From an uncultured Muribaculaceae bacterium (GTDB lineage Bacteria; Bacteroidota; Bacteroidia; Bacteroidales; Muribaculaceae), in contig CANRZQ010000122.1 in the NCBI GenBank assembly GCA_947644475.1, positions 1-7,907 of the forward strand: DNA of 7,907 bases, given 5' to 3'. Shown here piece after piece: positions 1 to 6,687 of this stretch (positions within the stretch are counted from its first letter, which is position 1; each line of letters opens with the position of its first letter). Position numbers and translations under genes: made by a program. The notes beneath the pieces are model-generated. The model was given only the letters and a program-made list of their open reading frames with translations, was not told where the DNA came from and made no database searches.

Positions 1-643
1 AGATATCGGCAATGATCTTCATCGAGAATGCCGGAGGGTAGATGTAGGTGTTGCGCACCATGAACTCCTTGAGGATGTCGTTCTGGATGGTACCTGCCAT
101 TTCTTCGAGGCGCGCGCCCTGCTCGAGGCCGGCGTTGATATAGAAGGCGAGCACGGGGAGCACGGCGCCGTTCATGGTCATGGATACCGACATCTTGTTC
201 AAGGGTATGCCGTCGAAGAGCACTTTCATGTCTTCGAGCGAGCAGATAGACACGCCTGCCTTGCCCACGTCGCCTACCACACGGGCGTGGTCGGCGTCGT
301 AGCCGCGGTGTGTGGCAAGGTCGAAGGCCACGGAGAGGCCTTTCTGGCCGGATGCGAGGTTGCGGCGGTAGAACGCGTTTGATTCGGCGGCTGTGGAGAA
401 GCCGGCATACTGGCGGATGGTCCAGGGGCGCAGGGGGTACATCGCGCTATACGGGCCACGGAGGAAGGGAGGAATACCGGAAACATAGTTGAGGTGTTCC
501 AGGCCTTCGAGGTCGTCTTTTGTATATATGGGCTTGACGGGAATCAGCTCGGGTGTGAGCCAATCTTCTGCGGCGGCAATGGGCTGGTGCTGAGCGCCGA
601 AGGCGTCTTTTGTAATGTCGATGGTTTTAAAATCGGGTCTCAT
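1..643 (-). CDS. mutB: Methylmalonyl-CoA mutase large (catalytic) subunit MutB, N-terminal part, cut by the window edge
   Basis: Catalytic subunit of adenosylcobalamin-dependent methylmalonyl-CoA mutase, a cytosolic enzyme that interconverts succinyl-CoA and (R)-methylmalonyl-CoA in propionate metabolism. Translating the minus strand from the ATG at 643-641 gives 214 uninterrupted residues before the edge; full-length family members have about 710-730, so the rest of the barrel and the C-terminal B12 domain lie outside. The visible part is the N-terminal substrate-binding TIM barrel with highly conserved blocks: LRGPYSAMYPLRPWTIRQYAG (residues 61-81), GQKGLSVAFDLATHRGYD (99-116), SVSMTMNGAVLP (152-163) and ILKEFMVRNTYIYPP (190-204). 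Tyr79 and Arg197 match the active-site Tyr89 and substrate-binding Arg207 of the Propionibacterium enzyme by alignment from memory, so the catalytic subunit is intact as far as it can be seen. The start follows the mutA stop by 18 bases; an ATG nearer to mutA (656-654) is out of frame and closes at once. Co-transcribed with mutA. Function is near certain. Confidence 0.96.
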   Translation of the reverse strand, partial: MRPDFKTIDITKDAFGAQHQPIAAAEDWLTPELIPVKPIYTKDDLEGLEHLNYVSGIPPFLRGPYSAMYPLRPWTIRQYAGFSTAAESNAFYRRNLASGQKGLSVAFDLATHRGYDADHARVVGDVGKAGVSICSLEDMKVLFDGIPLNKMSVSMTMNGAVLPVLAFYINAGLEQGARLEEMAGTIQNDILKEFMVRNTYIYPPAFSMKIIADI

Positions 644-661
644 GGTTGTAAACTCATTGCG

Positions 662-2524
662 TTATTTGAGAAGACGGGCGTTGAAGTCACGGAGGGTGTC
701 GAGCACGTTGCAGCGCACATGCACGAAGTCGTTGATGCCGGCGGCCTTCAATTCTTCGGTGCAGGCGGGAGCGCCGGCCACTACGAACTCGGCGCGGCCG
801 TTGAGGTAGGCAAACGCCTTGGGAGCGAGTTCGGCATATTCGTCGTCCGACGAGCAGAGCACTATCACGTCGGCTTCTTTTGCAAGTGCGGCGTCGACGC
901 CTTCTTCCACGGTGTTGAAGCCGAGGTTGTCGATTATCTCATAACCGGCGCAGCCGAAGAAGTTGGTCGAGAACTGGGCGCGTGCAAGACGCATGGCAAG
1001 GTTGCCGATGGTGAGCATGAACACTTTCGGGCGGCGTGCGGCGGCCTCGGTGGCCAGGCGCAGAGCCTCGAAGTCGGTGGCGGCGCGGCGCATCGACAGG
1101 CCTTGGCCCTCGCCTTCGCATTTTTCCTCGCTGTCGTGGTGGCACGAGCAGGAGCATCCGCCATGGTTCTCGATTTTCGAGGCGGCCATCTCGTTGATGT
1201 TGGGGAACTGGTTGGTGCCGAGGAGGATTTCCTTGCGGCGGGCAACGTCGGTGTGACGCTTGTCGCACGATGCGTTAACGGCTGCCTGCACCTTGCCTTC
1301 GTCGACCGATGCGAAGAATCCGCCTTCGCCTTCAACTTCGAGGAAGAGTTTCCATGCCTCGTTGGCGATAGACACGGTGAGGGTCTCTACATAGTAGGAA
1401 CCGCCGGCAGGGTCGACCACCTTGTCGAGGTGGCTTTCTTCTTTGAGGAGCAGCTGCTGGTTGCGGGCGATGCGCTCTGAGAATGCGTCGGGACGCTTGT
1501 AGGGAGCGTCGAAAGGCGTAACGGCGATTGAGTCGACGCCTGCAAGGGCGGCCGACATGGTCTCGGTCTGGCTGCGGAGCAGGTTGACGTGAGCGTCGTA
1601 GATTGTCTGGTTGAAGCGCGAGGTGGTGGCGTGCTGGTGCATCTTGGCCACGTTGATGTCCTTGGGCTCGAATTTCTCAACAATCTGAGCCCATAGCATG
1701 CGGGCGGCGCGGAATTTGGCAAGTTCCATGAAATAGTTGGAGGAAATGCCCATGTTGAATTTGATGCGCGAGGCCACTTCATCGACCGTGAGGCCTTTGT
1801 CGGTGAGGGCGGCAATCCATTCGGCACCCCATGCCAGGGCATAGCCGAGTTCCTGGAAGATATATGCGCCGGCGTTGCAGAGCACGTCGGAGTTCACCGA
1901 CAGCACTTTCAGCCCGGGCACACAAGCGGCCTTCTCCACCAATTCCTTGGCGGTGCCGACAGCCCATGCGGGTATTTTCTTGCCATGCTTCAAGGCAGGG
2001 CGGAGAGGATTATAGTCGATGGAGCCGCGGAACTCTTTTTCTGCGCCGGCGGCCTTGATGTAGTCGACAAGCGCACCGGCAAGTTCGAGGGCATGACGGG
2101 GGCATACGGTGAAATTCACCTCGACTGTCTTGATGTCGATGCCTTTGAGATATGCAGCCACGTTCTCGGCCGTGGGTTCGTCGATAGCAAATCCGAGCGA
2201 GGTCACGCCTTTGCCAAGCACGTCGAGAGCCAGAGCGTTGGCTTCCTCTGCGGAGTCGGCCACGATGTCCTGGCGCACAAACCAGTCGTTGGCGGCGCGG
2301 GTGCCGCGCACGTAGGGGTATTCGCCGGGAAGCGAGTCGGTGGTGTGAAGGCCGGCTATGTCCTCTGCGCGGTACATCGGCTGGACGTTGAAGCCTTCGT
2401 TAGTCCGCCACACGAGCTTTTTGTTGAAATCCGCACCTTTGAGGTCGGCCTCAACCTTTGCTCTCCATTCCTCGGTAGAGATTCCGGGGAACATGTCGAA
2501 CAGTAATTCTTTGTTTTCTGCCAT
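662..2524 (-). CDS. mutA: Methylmalonyl-CoA mutase small subunit MutA
   Basis: Non-catalytic partner of MutB in the heterodimeric methylmalonyl-CoA mutase. The product is 620 aa, the usual length for this subunit in Bacteroidetes. The barrel part (about residues 15-440) keeps mutase blocks such as RIKFNMGISSNYFMELAKFR (253-272), AARMLWAQ (273-280) and LDKVVDPAGGSYYVETLT (366-383). The C-terminal cobalamin-domain fold (about 499-620) is degenerate: where a B12-binding domain has DxHxxG, this one reads TIGNLAMRLARAQ (505-517) with no Asp or His. The block matching MutB's WTIRQYAG reads NDWFVRQDI, without the catalytic Tyr. Both are expected of a structural subunit. Between the two domains is an unusual Cys/His-rich stretch (454-469; His454, Cys457, Cys459, Cys461, His462, His463, Cys469). 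I chose the ATG at 2524-2522 because the protein then begins MAENKELLFDMFPG, family-like, and lies about 70 bases below a good promoter; the in-frame ATG at 2599 would begin at or upstream of the predicted transcription start. The leader is AT-rich with no Shine-Dalgarno. Confidence 0.96.
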   Translation of the reverse strand: MAENKELLFDMFPGISTEEWRAKVEADLKGADFNKKLVWRTNEGFNVQPMYRAEDIAGLHTTDSLPGEYPYVRGTRAANDWFVRQDIVADSAEEANALALDVLGKGVTSLGFAIDEPTAENVAAYLKGIDIKTVEVNFTVCPRHALELAGALVDYIKAAGAEKEFRGSIDYNPLRPALKHGKKIPAWAVGTAKELVEKAACVPGLKVLSVNSDVLCNAGAYIFQELGYALAWGAEWIAALTDKGLTVDEVASRIKFNMGISSNYFMELAKFRAARMLWAQIVEKFEPKDINVAKMHQHATTSRFNQTIYDAHVNLLRSQTETMSAALAGVDSIAVTPFDAPYKRPDAFSERIARNQQLLLKEESHLDKVVDPAGGSYYVETLTVSIANEAWKLFLEVEGEGGFFASVDEGKVQAAVNASCDKRHTDVARRKEILLGTNQFPNINEMAASKIENHGGCSCSCHHDSEEKCEGEGQGLSMRRAATDFEALRLATEAAARRPKVFMLTIGNLAMRLARAQFSTNFFGCAGYEIIDNLGFNTVEEGVDAALAKEADVIVLCSSDDEYAELAPKAFAYLNGRAEFVVAGAPACTEELKAAGINDFVHVRCNVLDTLRDFNARLLK

Positions 2525-2601
2525 AATATATAGTAAATATAAAAAATCTGAGAGTATGCGATCTAAGGCATTATGTGTTAAGATGGTTTCGATTTTCACG
2601 G

Positions 2602-2632
2602 CAAAGATAAATTAAAAATCGCACTAAACCAA
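2602..2632 (-). promoter_or_regulatory. Predicted Bacteroidetes-type promoter of mutA-mutB
   Basis: On the minus strand a TTG (2632-2630) is followed after 20 bases by TATCTTTG (2609-2602). This matches the Bacteroidetes primary sigma-factor signature of a -33 TTG/TTTG and a -7 TAnnTTTG at about 19-21 bp spacing. Transcription would begin near 2595, giving a 5' leader of about 70 bases for mutA. That leader is too short for a cobalamin riboswitch, and I see no B12-box-like structure in it. Confidence 0.7.
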
Positions 2633-2736
2633 GAAAAGAACCCGAAAAAGTAAGACTACGCCTAAAAACGACGTGCACTTCATCAAACTTTCAATTACGG
2701 GCACCCGCGCCAAACACTTCTGCGCCCGGCATTGTT

Positions 2737-2775
2737 ATACATTACGTTGAAAACACAAATTTATAACGATTGTAT
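2737..2775. promoter_or_regulatory. Imperfect inverted repeat over the catalase start codon; possible operator or leader hairpin
   Basis: ATACA (2737-2741) and CGTT (2745-2748) are mirrored by AACG (2765-2768) and TGTAT (2771-2775), giving a 5-bp plus 4-bp stem with a small internal loop (3 x 2 bases) and a 16-base loop. The right arm contains the first two bases of the catalase ATG. The stretch 2761-2775 also resembles a PerR box (11 of 14 fixed positions of TTATAATnATTATAA). I found no convincing Bacteroidetes promoter on the plus strand between 2525 and 2773 and no clear four-part OxyR site. In AT-rich DNA a match of this kind can arise by chance, so the role is speculative. Confidence 0.25.
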
Positions 2776-4294
2776 GGATAAGAAAAGACTGACCGCAGAA
2801 AACGGCCGCCCGATCGCCGACAACCAAAATGTCCGCACCGCCGGACCGCGCGGACCGATGACTCTCCAGAACCCCTGGTTCCTTGAAAAACTGGCTCACT
2901 TCGACCGTGAGGTAATCCCCGAGCGGCGCATGCACGCCAAAGGCTCCGGAGCCTTCGGAACGTTTACCGTCACACATGACATCACCGAATTCACCCGCGC
3001 CTCAATTTTCGCCGAAGTGGGAAAGCAGACTCCTTGCCTGGTGCGGTTTTCCACCGTGGCCGGCGAGCGAGGAGCAGCCGACGCCGAACGCGACATCCGC
3101 GGTTTCGCAATGAAATTCTATACCGACGAAGGCAACTGGGACCTCGTCGGAAACAACACTCCCGTGTTCTTTCTCCGCGACCCGCTCAAATTCCCCGACC
3201 TCAACCATGCCATCAAACGCGACCCGCGCACAGGCATGCGCAGCCCAAAAGGGAACTGGGATTTCTGGACCCTCCTCCCCGAGGCGTTGCACCAGATCAC
3301 CATCACCATGTCGCCGCGAGGCATACCCGCGTCGTTCCGCAACATGCACGGATTCGGAAGCCACACATACAGTTTCATCAACAAGGACAACAAGCGCACA
3401 TGGGTGAAATTCCACTTCATCACCCTCCAAGGCATAAAGAACCTCACCGACAGCGAGGCCGAGGCCATTATTGCAAAGGACCGCGAGTCGCACCAGCGCG
3501 ACCTCTTCGACGCTATCGAGCGCGGCGACTTCCCAAGGTGGAAACTGCAAGTGCAACTCATGACCGAAGACCAGGCAAGGGAATACCACATAAATCCGTT
3601 CGACCTCACAAAAGTTTGGTATCACAAAGACTTTCCGCTGCGCGACGTAGGCATACTCGATCTCAACCGCAACCCCGACAATTTCTTTGCCGAGATAGAA
3701 CAGGCCGCCTTCAACCCCACGAATATCGTCGACGGCATCGGATTCTCGCCCGACAAGATGCTCCAGGGACGGCTTTTCTCATATGGCGACGCACAACGCT
3801 ACCGCCTGGGCGTAAACCACAACCTCATTCCCGTAAACCGCCCCAGATGCCCCTTCCACGCCTACCACCGCGACGGCCAAATGCGCACCGACGGCAACTA
3901 TGGCTCCACCGTGGCATACGAGCCCAACAGCGACGGCGAATGGAGCGACACCCCCTCGCTCAAAGAGCCACCCCTGCAATCGCAAGGCGACATCTACGAC
4001 TACGATGAGCGCGAATACGACGACGATTACTACACCCAGCCCGGAAAACTATGGCGGCTCATGAGCGCCGACGACCAAAAGGCCACATGCGACAACACAG
4101 CCGCACAGATGAAAGACGTGCCCCTGTTCATCAAGCAGCGACATGTGCGCGCGTGCCACAACGCCGACCCCGGCTACGGCCGCATGCTCGCCTGCGCCCT
4201 CGGCATCAGCCTCGAAGAAGCCCTCGTGGCCGAAGACCCCGCCCACCCCGCCTGGGACAAGCGCGACACAGCCAAAAAACAGGACAACCCGTAA
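2774..4294 (+). CDS. katA: Monofunctional haem catalase (small-subunit, clade 3 type)
   Basis: Converts 2 H2O2 to O2 and water; a cytosolic tetrameric haem b enzyme. The product is 506 aa, typical of small-subunit catalases. The distal active-site block FDREVIPERRMHAKGSGAFG (residues 43-62) carries catalytic His54; the second distal residue Asn127 lies in LVGNNTPVFFLRDP (124-137); the proximal haem-ligand block RLFSYGDAQRYRLG (333-346) carries Tyr337 and Arg333. All three catalytic residues are offset by exactly 21 from human catalase (75, 148, 358), so the core has no net insertion or loss. The C-terminal DDDYYTQPGKLWRLM block (417-431) is also family-like, and there is no signal peptide. 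I chose the ATG at 2774 because MDKKRLTAENGRPIADNQN is the usual catalase N-terminus; the earlier ATG at 2732 would add 14 unconserved residues. The gene stands alone, divergent from mutA and convergent with comF. Bacteroides catalase (katB) is under OxyR control, but no OxyR gene is present here. Gln codons are 9 CAA to 11 CAG, against 4 to 24 in mutA plus gpmI. The symbol is generic; katB would serve as well. Confidence 0.97.
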   Translation: MDKKRLTAENGRPIADNQNVRTAGPRGPMTLQNPWFLEKLAHFDREVIPERRMHAKGSGAFGTFTVTHDITEFTRASIFAEVGKQTPCLVRFSTVAGERGAADAERDIRGFAMKFYTDEGNWDLVGNNTPVFFLRDPLKFPDLNHAIKRDPRTGMRSPKGNWDFWTLLPEALHQITITMSPRGIPASFRNMHGFGSHTYSFINKDNKRTWVKFHFITLQGIKNLTDSEAEAIIAKDRESHQRDLFDAIERGDFPRWKLQVQLMTEDQAREYHINPFDLTKVWYHKDFPLRDVGILDLNRNPDNFFAEIEQAAFNPTNIVDGIGFSPDKMLQGRLFSYGDAQRYRLGVNHNLIPVNRPRCPFHAYHRDGQMRTDGNYGSTVAYEPNSDGEWSDTPSLKEPPLQSQGDIYDYDEREYDDDYYTQPGKLWRLMSADDQKATCDNTAAQMKDVPLFIKQRHVRACHNADPGYGRMLACALGISLEEALVAEDPAHPAWDKRDTAKKQDNP

Positions 4295-4354
4295 TGGCAA
4301 GCAGACAAATATTATAGCGCGGGCCAAGGCCCCCGAACAGAATCATACGTCTAT

Positions 4355-4387
4355 AAAGGCATAATCGCGCCGGCGATTATGCCTTTT
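4355..4387. terminator. Bidirectional intrinsic terminator between catalase and comF
   Basis: AAAGGCATAATCGC (4355-4368) and GCGATTATGCCTTT (4373-4386) form a perfect 14-bp stem around a GCCG tetraloop. The outer A/T pairs give a short U-run on either strand (TTTT at 4384-4387 on plus, TTT at 4357-4355 on minus). It lies 61 bases past the catalase stop and 41 bases past the comF stop, as expected of a shared terminator for two convergent units. Confidence 0.85.
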
Positions 4388-4427
4388 GTGCAGGGACGCA
4401 CAGTCCGCGCTGCAATACTTCCGACTC

Positions 4428-5126
4428 TTAGCGTGTGAGGCCAAGGGCGAGCACCGACAGGGCCGAGGGGGAGGCGGCGGAGAGGGCGCGGAGGGATTCG
4501 GAGATGGTGGCGCCGGTGGTGATGAGGTCGTCGACGATTAGGACGTGGCGGCCGCTTAAACTGTCTGTGTGGATGGCGCGGAATGTGCCGGCGAGGGCGG
4601 CGGCACGCTCGGCGGCGTTGTGGCGCGACTGCACGCCGTGGCTGCGGACAGCGCGCAGGCCGGCGACAATGGGGATGCCGGTCACGGCAGATATTCCACG
4701 CGCTATCTCCTCGGTCTGGTTGTAGCCGCGCGAGAGCCGTTTCTTCCAATGCAGGGGCACGGGCACGAGGGCGTCGATGCCGTCGAAGAAGCCTGTGGAC
4801 TGCATCTCGCTGGCCATCATGGATCCGAGGGCGCGGCACTGACGCATGCGCATGCCGTATTTGCCTTGCACAATAAGACGGGCGTAGGGCGATGTCTTGT
4901 CGTAGAGATACCACGCGACGGCTCGCGCTACCGGTGTGTGGTGCGCGAGCCGCGAGTGGATGGTGTTAAATTCAAAGTCGGTGATGTGGGTGCGCGGCAT
5001 GTCGAGCAGGCAGTGCAGGCACATCAGGTGTTCGTCATGGAGGAGAGGACGCCGGCATATCGGGCAGAGCCGCGGAAACGCCGCGGAGGCGAGTCCGCCG
5101 ATGATGTCGCTCAGGATGGAAGCCAT
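4428..5126 (-). CDS. comF: ComF family phosphoribosyltransferase-like protein
   Basis: The product is 232 aa with ComF/GntX architecture. An N-terminal zinc-ribbon motif, CPIC (21-24) with CLHC (36-39), supplies four cysteines. The conserved block VPVPLHWKKRLSRGYNQ (121-137) follows, and then a type I phosphoribosyltransferase fold with PRPP loop VLIVDDLITTGAT (195-207), including Asp199 and Asp200. In transformable Gram-positive bacteria ComFC/ComF acts at the inner face of the DNA-uptake machinery with the ComFA helicase and with DprA; in Gram-negative bacteria the homologue is needed for competence or for use of DNA as nutrient. Its enzymatic activity, if any, is not settled. It is last in the probable DUF3127-gpmI-comF transcript, 21 bases after the gpmI stop and in the same reading frame, with no start codon between. 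Its leader is GC-rich, unlike the AT-rich leaders of its neighbours, which suggests translation depends on ribosomes finishing gpmI. Family assignment is secure; a role in transformation here is inference. Confidence 0.93.
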   Translation of the reverse strand: MASILSDIIGGLASAAFPRLCPICRRPLLHDEHLMCLHCLLDMPRTHITDFEFNTIHSRLAHHTPVARAVAWYLYDKTSPYARLIVQGKYGMRMRQCRALGSMMASEMQSTGFFDGIDALVPVPLHWKKRLSRGYNQTEEIARGISAVTGIPIVAGLRAVRSHGVQSRHNAAERAAALAGTFRAIHTDSLSGRHVLIVDDLITTGATISESLRALSAASPSALSVLALGLTR

Positions 5127-5147
5127 CGGGCCGGCGGCAGCGTAAGG

Positions 5148-6665
5148 TTAACCTTCGATGAGATTGCGGCCTGTCATTTCGGCGGGCTGCGGGAGATCCA
5201 TGATGTGGAGGATTGTGGGGGCCACGTCGGCAAGGATGCCGTTGCTGATGCGTGCGGCGGTGTCGGAGGTCACGTAGACGCAGGGCACGGGGTTGAGCGA
5301 GTGCGCTGTGTTGGGAGTGCCGTCGGCATTTACGGCGTTGTCGCAGTTGCCGTGGTCGGCGATTATTATGGCCTCGTAGTCATGGGCGTTTACGGCGTCG
5401 ATTACCTCGCCCACGCACTGGTCGACGGTCTTGACGGCTTTTTCGATTGCCTCGTACACGCCAGTATGACCCACCATGTCGCCGTTGGCGAAGTTGACTA
5501 CTATGAAGTCGTATTTCTCGGAGTTGATGGCCTCGACAAGTTTGTCTTTCACCTCAAAGGCGCTCATCTCGGGCTTGAGGTCGTAGGTGGCTACTTTGGG
5601 CGATGCCACGAGGATACGGTCCTCGCCGGGGAATTCCTTTTCACGGCCGCCGTTGAAGAAGAATGTCACGTGGGCATACTTTTCGGTCTCGGCGATGTGA
5701 AGTTGCTTCTTGCCGGAGTTGGAGAGGTATTCTCCGAGGGTGTTGTCGACGTTTTCCTTGTCGAAGAGGATATGCACGCCGGTAAACGACGAGTCGTACG
5801 GTGTCATGCAATAGTATTGCAGGTCGGGGATGGTGTGCATGCCTTGGTCGGGCATGTCGTGCTGCGTGAGCACGATGGTGAGTTCCTTTGCGCGGTCGTT
5901 GCGGTAGTTGAAGAATATCACCACGTCGCCTTCCTTGATGGTGCCGTCGACGGTGGAGTTGTTGATGGGGAGGATGAATTCGTCGGTCACGTCGGCGTCG
6001 TATGATGCCTGCATTGCGGCTACCATGTCGGTGGCCTGTGTGCCTTTGCCCTCTACGAGCAGGTCGTAGGCGGTCTTGACGCGCTCCCAGCGTTTGTCGC
6101 GGTCCATGGCATAGTAGCGGCCGATGATGGATGCTATTGTGCCTGTGGTGGCGGCGCAATGGTCGGTGAGGCGTTCGATGAAGCCCTTGCCTGAGCGCGG
6201 GTCGGTGTCGCGGCCGTCCATGAAGCAGTGGAGGAACACATTTTTGAGGCCGTAATGGTTGGCAATGTCTACCAGGGCCGTGATATGCTCAAACGATGAG
6301 TGCACGCCGCCCGTAGATGTAAGGCCCATGAGGTGGAGGCCTTTGCCGGTGCGCTGGGCGTATTCGTATGCGTTCTTAATCTGGGCGTTCTCGAGGATTG
6401 AGCCGTCGGCGATGGCCTTGTTGATTTTCACGAGGTCCTGGTAGAGGACACGGCCGGCGCCGATGTTGAGGTGGCCCACCTCAGAGTTGCCCATCTGGCC
6501 GTCGGGCAAGCCTACATTTTCGCCGGAGGCCTGCAACTGCGAGTGGGGATATTTAGCCAGCAGGGCGTCCCAGCGGGGCGTGGGAGTCTGGGCGATCACG
6601 TCGGAGCGGGAGCCGTCGCCGATGCCCCAGCCGTCCAATATCATAAGAAGAGCTTTTTTACCCAT
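5148..6665 (-). CDS. gpmI: 2,3-bisphosphoglycerate-independent phosphoglycerate mutase (iPGM)
   Basis: Glycolytic and gluconeogenic enzyme interconverting 3-phosphoglycerate and 2-phosphoglycerate through a phosphoserine intermediate, with two Mn2+ ions; cytosolic and monomeric. The product is 505 aa, the normal length. It belongs to the alkaline phosphatase superfamily with an inserted phosphotransferase domain. Visible landmarks: metal ligand Asp11 in LMILDGWGIGDG; nucleophile Ser61 in GQMGNSEVGH (56-65); substrate residues His122 in TGGVHS, Arg152-Asp153 in GRDTDP, Arg183 and Arg189 in GRYYAMDRDKRW, Arg255 and Arg258 in NYRNDRAKE, and Lys328; second metal set Asp396 and His400 in NGDMVGH, Asp437-His438 in IADHGN, and His455 in NTAHS. 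Nothing essential is missing. The ATG at 6665 is used because MGKKALLMILDGWG is the family N-terminus; the open frame continues upstream to an ATG at 6764, but those 33 residues overlap the DUF3127 gene and are unconserved. The leader between the two genes is almost all A/T, typical of Bacteroidetes. Confidence 0.97.
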   Translation of the reverse strand: MGKKALLMILDGWGIGDGSRSDVIAQTPTPRWDALLAKYPHSQLQASGENVGLPDGQMGNSEVGHLNIGAGRVLYQDLVKINKAIADGSILENAQIKNAYEYAQRTGKGLHLMGLTSTGGVHSSFEHITALVDIANHYGLKNVFLHCFMDGRDTDPRSGKGFIERLTDHCAATTGTIASIIGRYYAMDRDKRWERVKTAYDLLVEGKGTQATDMVAAMQASYDADVTDEFILPINNSTVDGTIKEGDVVIFFNYRNDRAKELTIVLTQHDMPDQGMHTIPDLQYYCMTPYDSSFTGVHILFDKENVDNTLGEYLSNSGKKQLHIAETEKYAHVTFFFNGGREKEFPGEDRILVASPKVATYDLKPEMSAFEVKDKLVEAINSEKYDFIVVNFANGDMVGHTGVYEAIEKAVKTVDQCVGEVIDAVNAHDYEAIIIADHGNCDNAVNADGTPNTAHSLNPVPCVYVTSDTAARISNGILADVAPTILHIMDLPQPAEMTGRNLIEG

Positions 6666-6687
6666 TGTATATTTATTTAAATTTGTG

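Noticed and set aside
494..1480. A 328-codon open frame on the plus strand
   Set aside because: It lies entirely opposite mutA and the start of mutB, whose protein sequences are clearly conserved. Its product is a Gly/Val/His-rich composition shadow without a recognisable domain.
2525..2773. Cobalamin riboswitch upstream of mutA, or an OxyR site upstream of the catalase
   Set aside because: The predicted mutA leader is only about 70 bases with no B12-box pattern, and no four-part OxyR motif (ATAG/CTAT spacing) could be aligned in the catalase upstream region.
3002..3625. A 207-codon open frame on the minus strand
   Set aside because: It is antisense to the catalytic core of the catalase, which is intact and conserved; another compositional shadow.
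4569..6005. A 478-codon open frame on the plus strand
   Set aside because: It is antisense to comF and gpmI. The long absence of stops comes from GC-rich codon bias on the coding strand, and the predicted peptide is Val/Gly/Asp/His-biased with no family resemblance.
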